From assembly GCA_020634975.1 (NCBI GenBank), contig JACKAQ010000002.1, forward strand, positions 739,635-803,634: DNA of 64,000 bases, given 5' to 3'. The position numbers and the translations under genes were made by a program. Source of the DNA: JACKAQ01 sp020634975 [NCBI: Calditrichia bacterium]. Its GTDB lineage: Bacteria > Calditrichota > Calditrichia > RBG-13-44-9. This document shows, piece after piece, positions 63,997-64,000 of this stretch; position 1 is the stretch's first letter, and the number at the start of each line of letters is the position of its first letter. Under the pieces are notes generated by a model. That model did no database searches. It saw only the letters and a program-made list of their open reading frames with translations, and was not told the DNA's origin.

Positions 63997-64000
63997 CGGC

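Overview
The window looks like one contig from a Gram-negative bacterium of the FCB group, most likely a Calditrichota/KSB1-like lineage. The evidence is six secreted proteins ending in the NYPNPFNPxT Por-type sorting tail, TonB receptors with an N-terminal carboxypeptidase-regulatory domain but no SusD partner, a PorV-like protein, and a Bacteroidetes-style short primary sigma factor. No 16S rRNA gene is present, so the lineage is inferred.

Layout. 1-19.2 kb, all on the minus strand, is a beta-glucan utilisation locus. It holds a GH16 glucanase, a GH5 glucanase, an SGNH esterase with TPRs, a sodium:sugar symporter, a parvulin-like lipoprotein, a secreted carbohydrate-binding Por protein, a TonB receptor and the start of a secreted protein. 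Just upstream lies a sensory module of solute-binding protein, histidine kinase and NtrC-type sigma-54 activator, with a sigma-54-like promoter in front of the GH16 gene. 19.5-23.2 kb (+) is paaZ, a Ca2+/cation antiporter and an FAH-family enzyme. 23.3-30.5 kb holds a catalytically degenerate tyrosine-recombinase-like protein, a periplasmic thioredoxin, a ROK kinase, a lone methylmalonyl-CoA mutase small subunit and a GH20 hexosaminidase. 30.6-42.9 kb (-) is a second uptake/secretion locus: TonB receptor, large secreted protein, PorV-like protein, IPT/TIG lipoprotein, beta-propeller Por protein, then a GHL10 glycosidase. 43.4-50.6 kb (-) contains exbD and a housekeeping operon (membrane protein, purK, purE, gmk, coaBC, udg, dnaB). 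50.8-64 kb is mixed: an FG-GAP Por protein, tRNA-Leu(CAA) with a near-consensus promoter and strong terminator, a decaheme cytochrome c/cytochrome b pair, a two-domain protein of unknown function, a DUF885-like protein, a BAHD-like acyltransferase, a DHFR-like reductase, a cluster of RNA-binding proteins with a sigma factor, and a REP/RAYT element at the right end.

Five genes (SGNH esterase, GH16, histidine kinase, solute-binding protein, sigma factor) are broken in the given sequence by single-base length changes in short homopolymers. Adding or removing one base at each site restores a continuous, family-like protein. That favours assembly or read error over true decay, although recent decay cannot be excluded from sequence alone.

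The most unusual items are the solute-binding protein/kinase/sigma-54 activator module with no ABC permease, the catalytically degenerate integrase-like protein with a palindromic operator beside it, the protein at 55.0-56.3 kb with a PUA-like front and nuclease-like back, the bacterial BAHD-like enzyme, the tiny lysine-rich gene next to khpA, and the REP palindromes beside their likely RAYT transposase.
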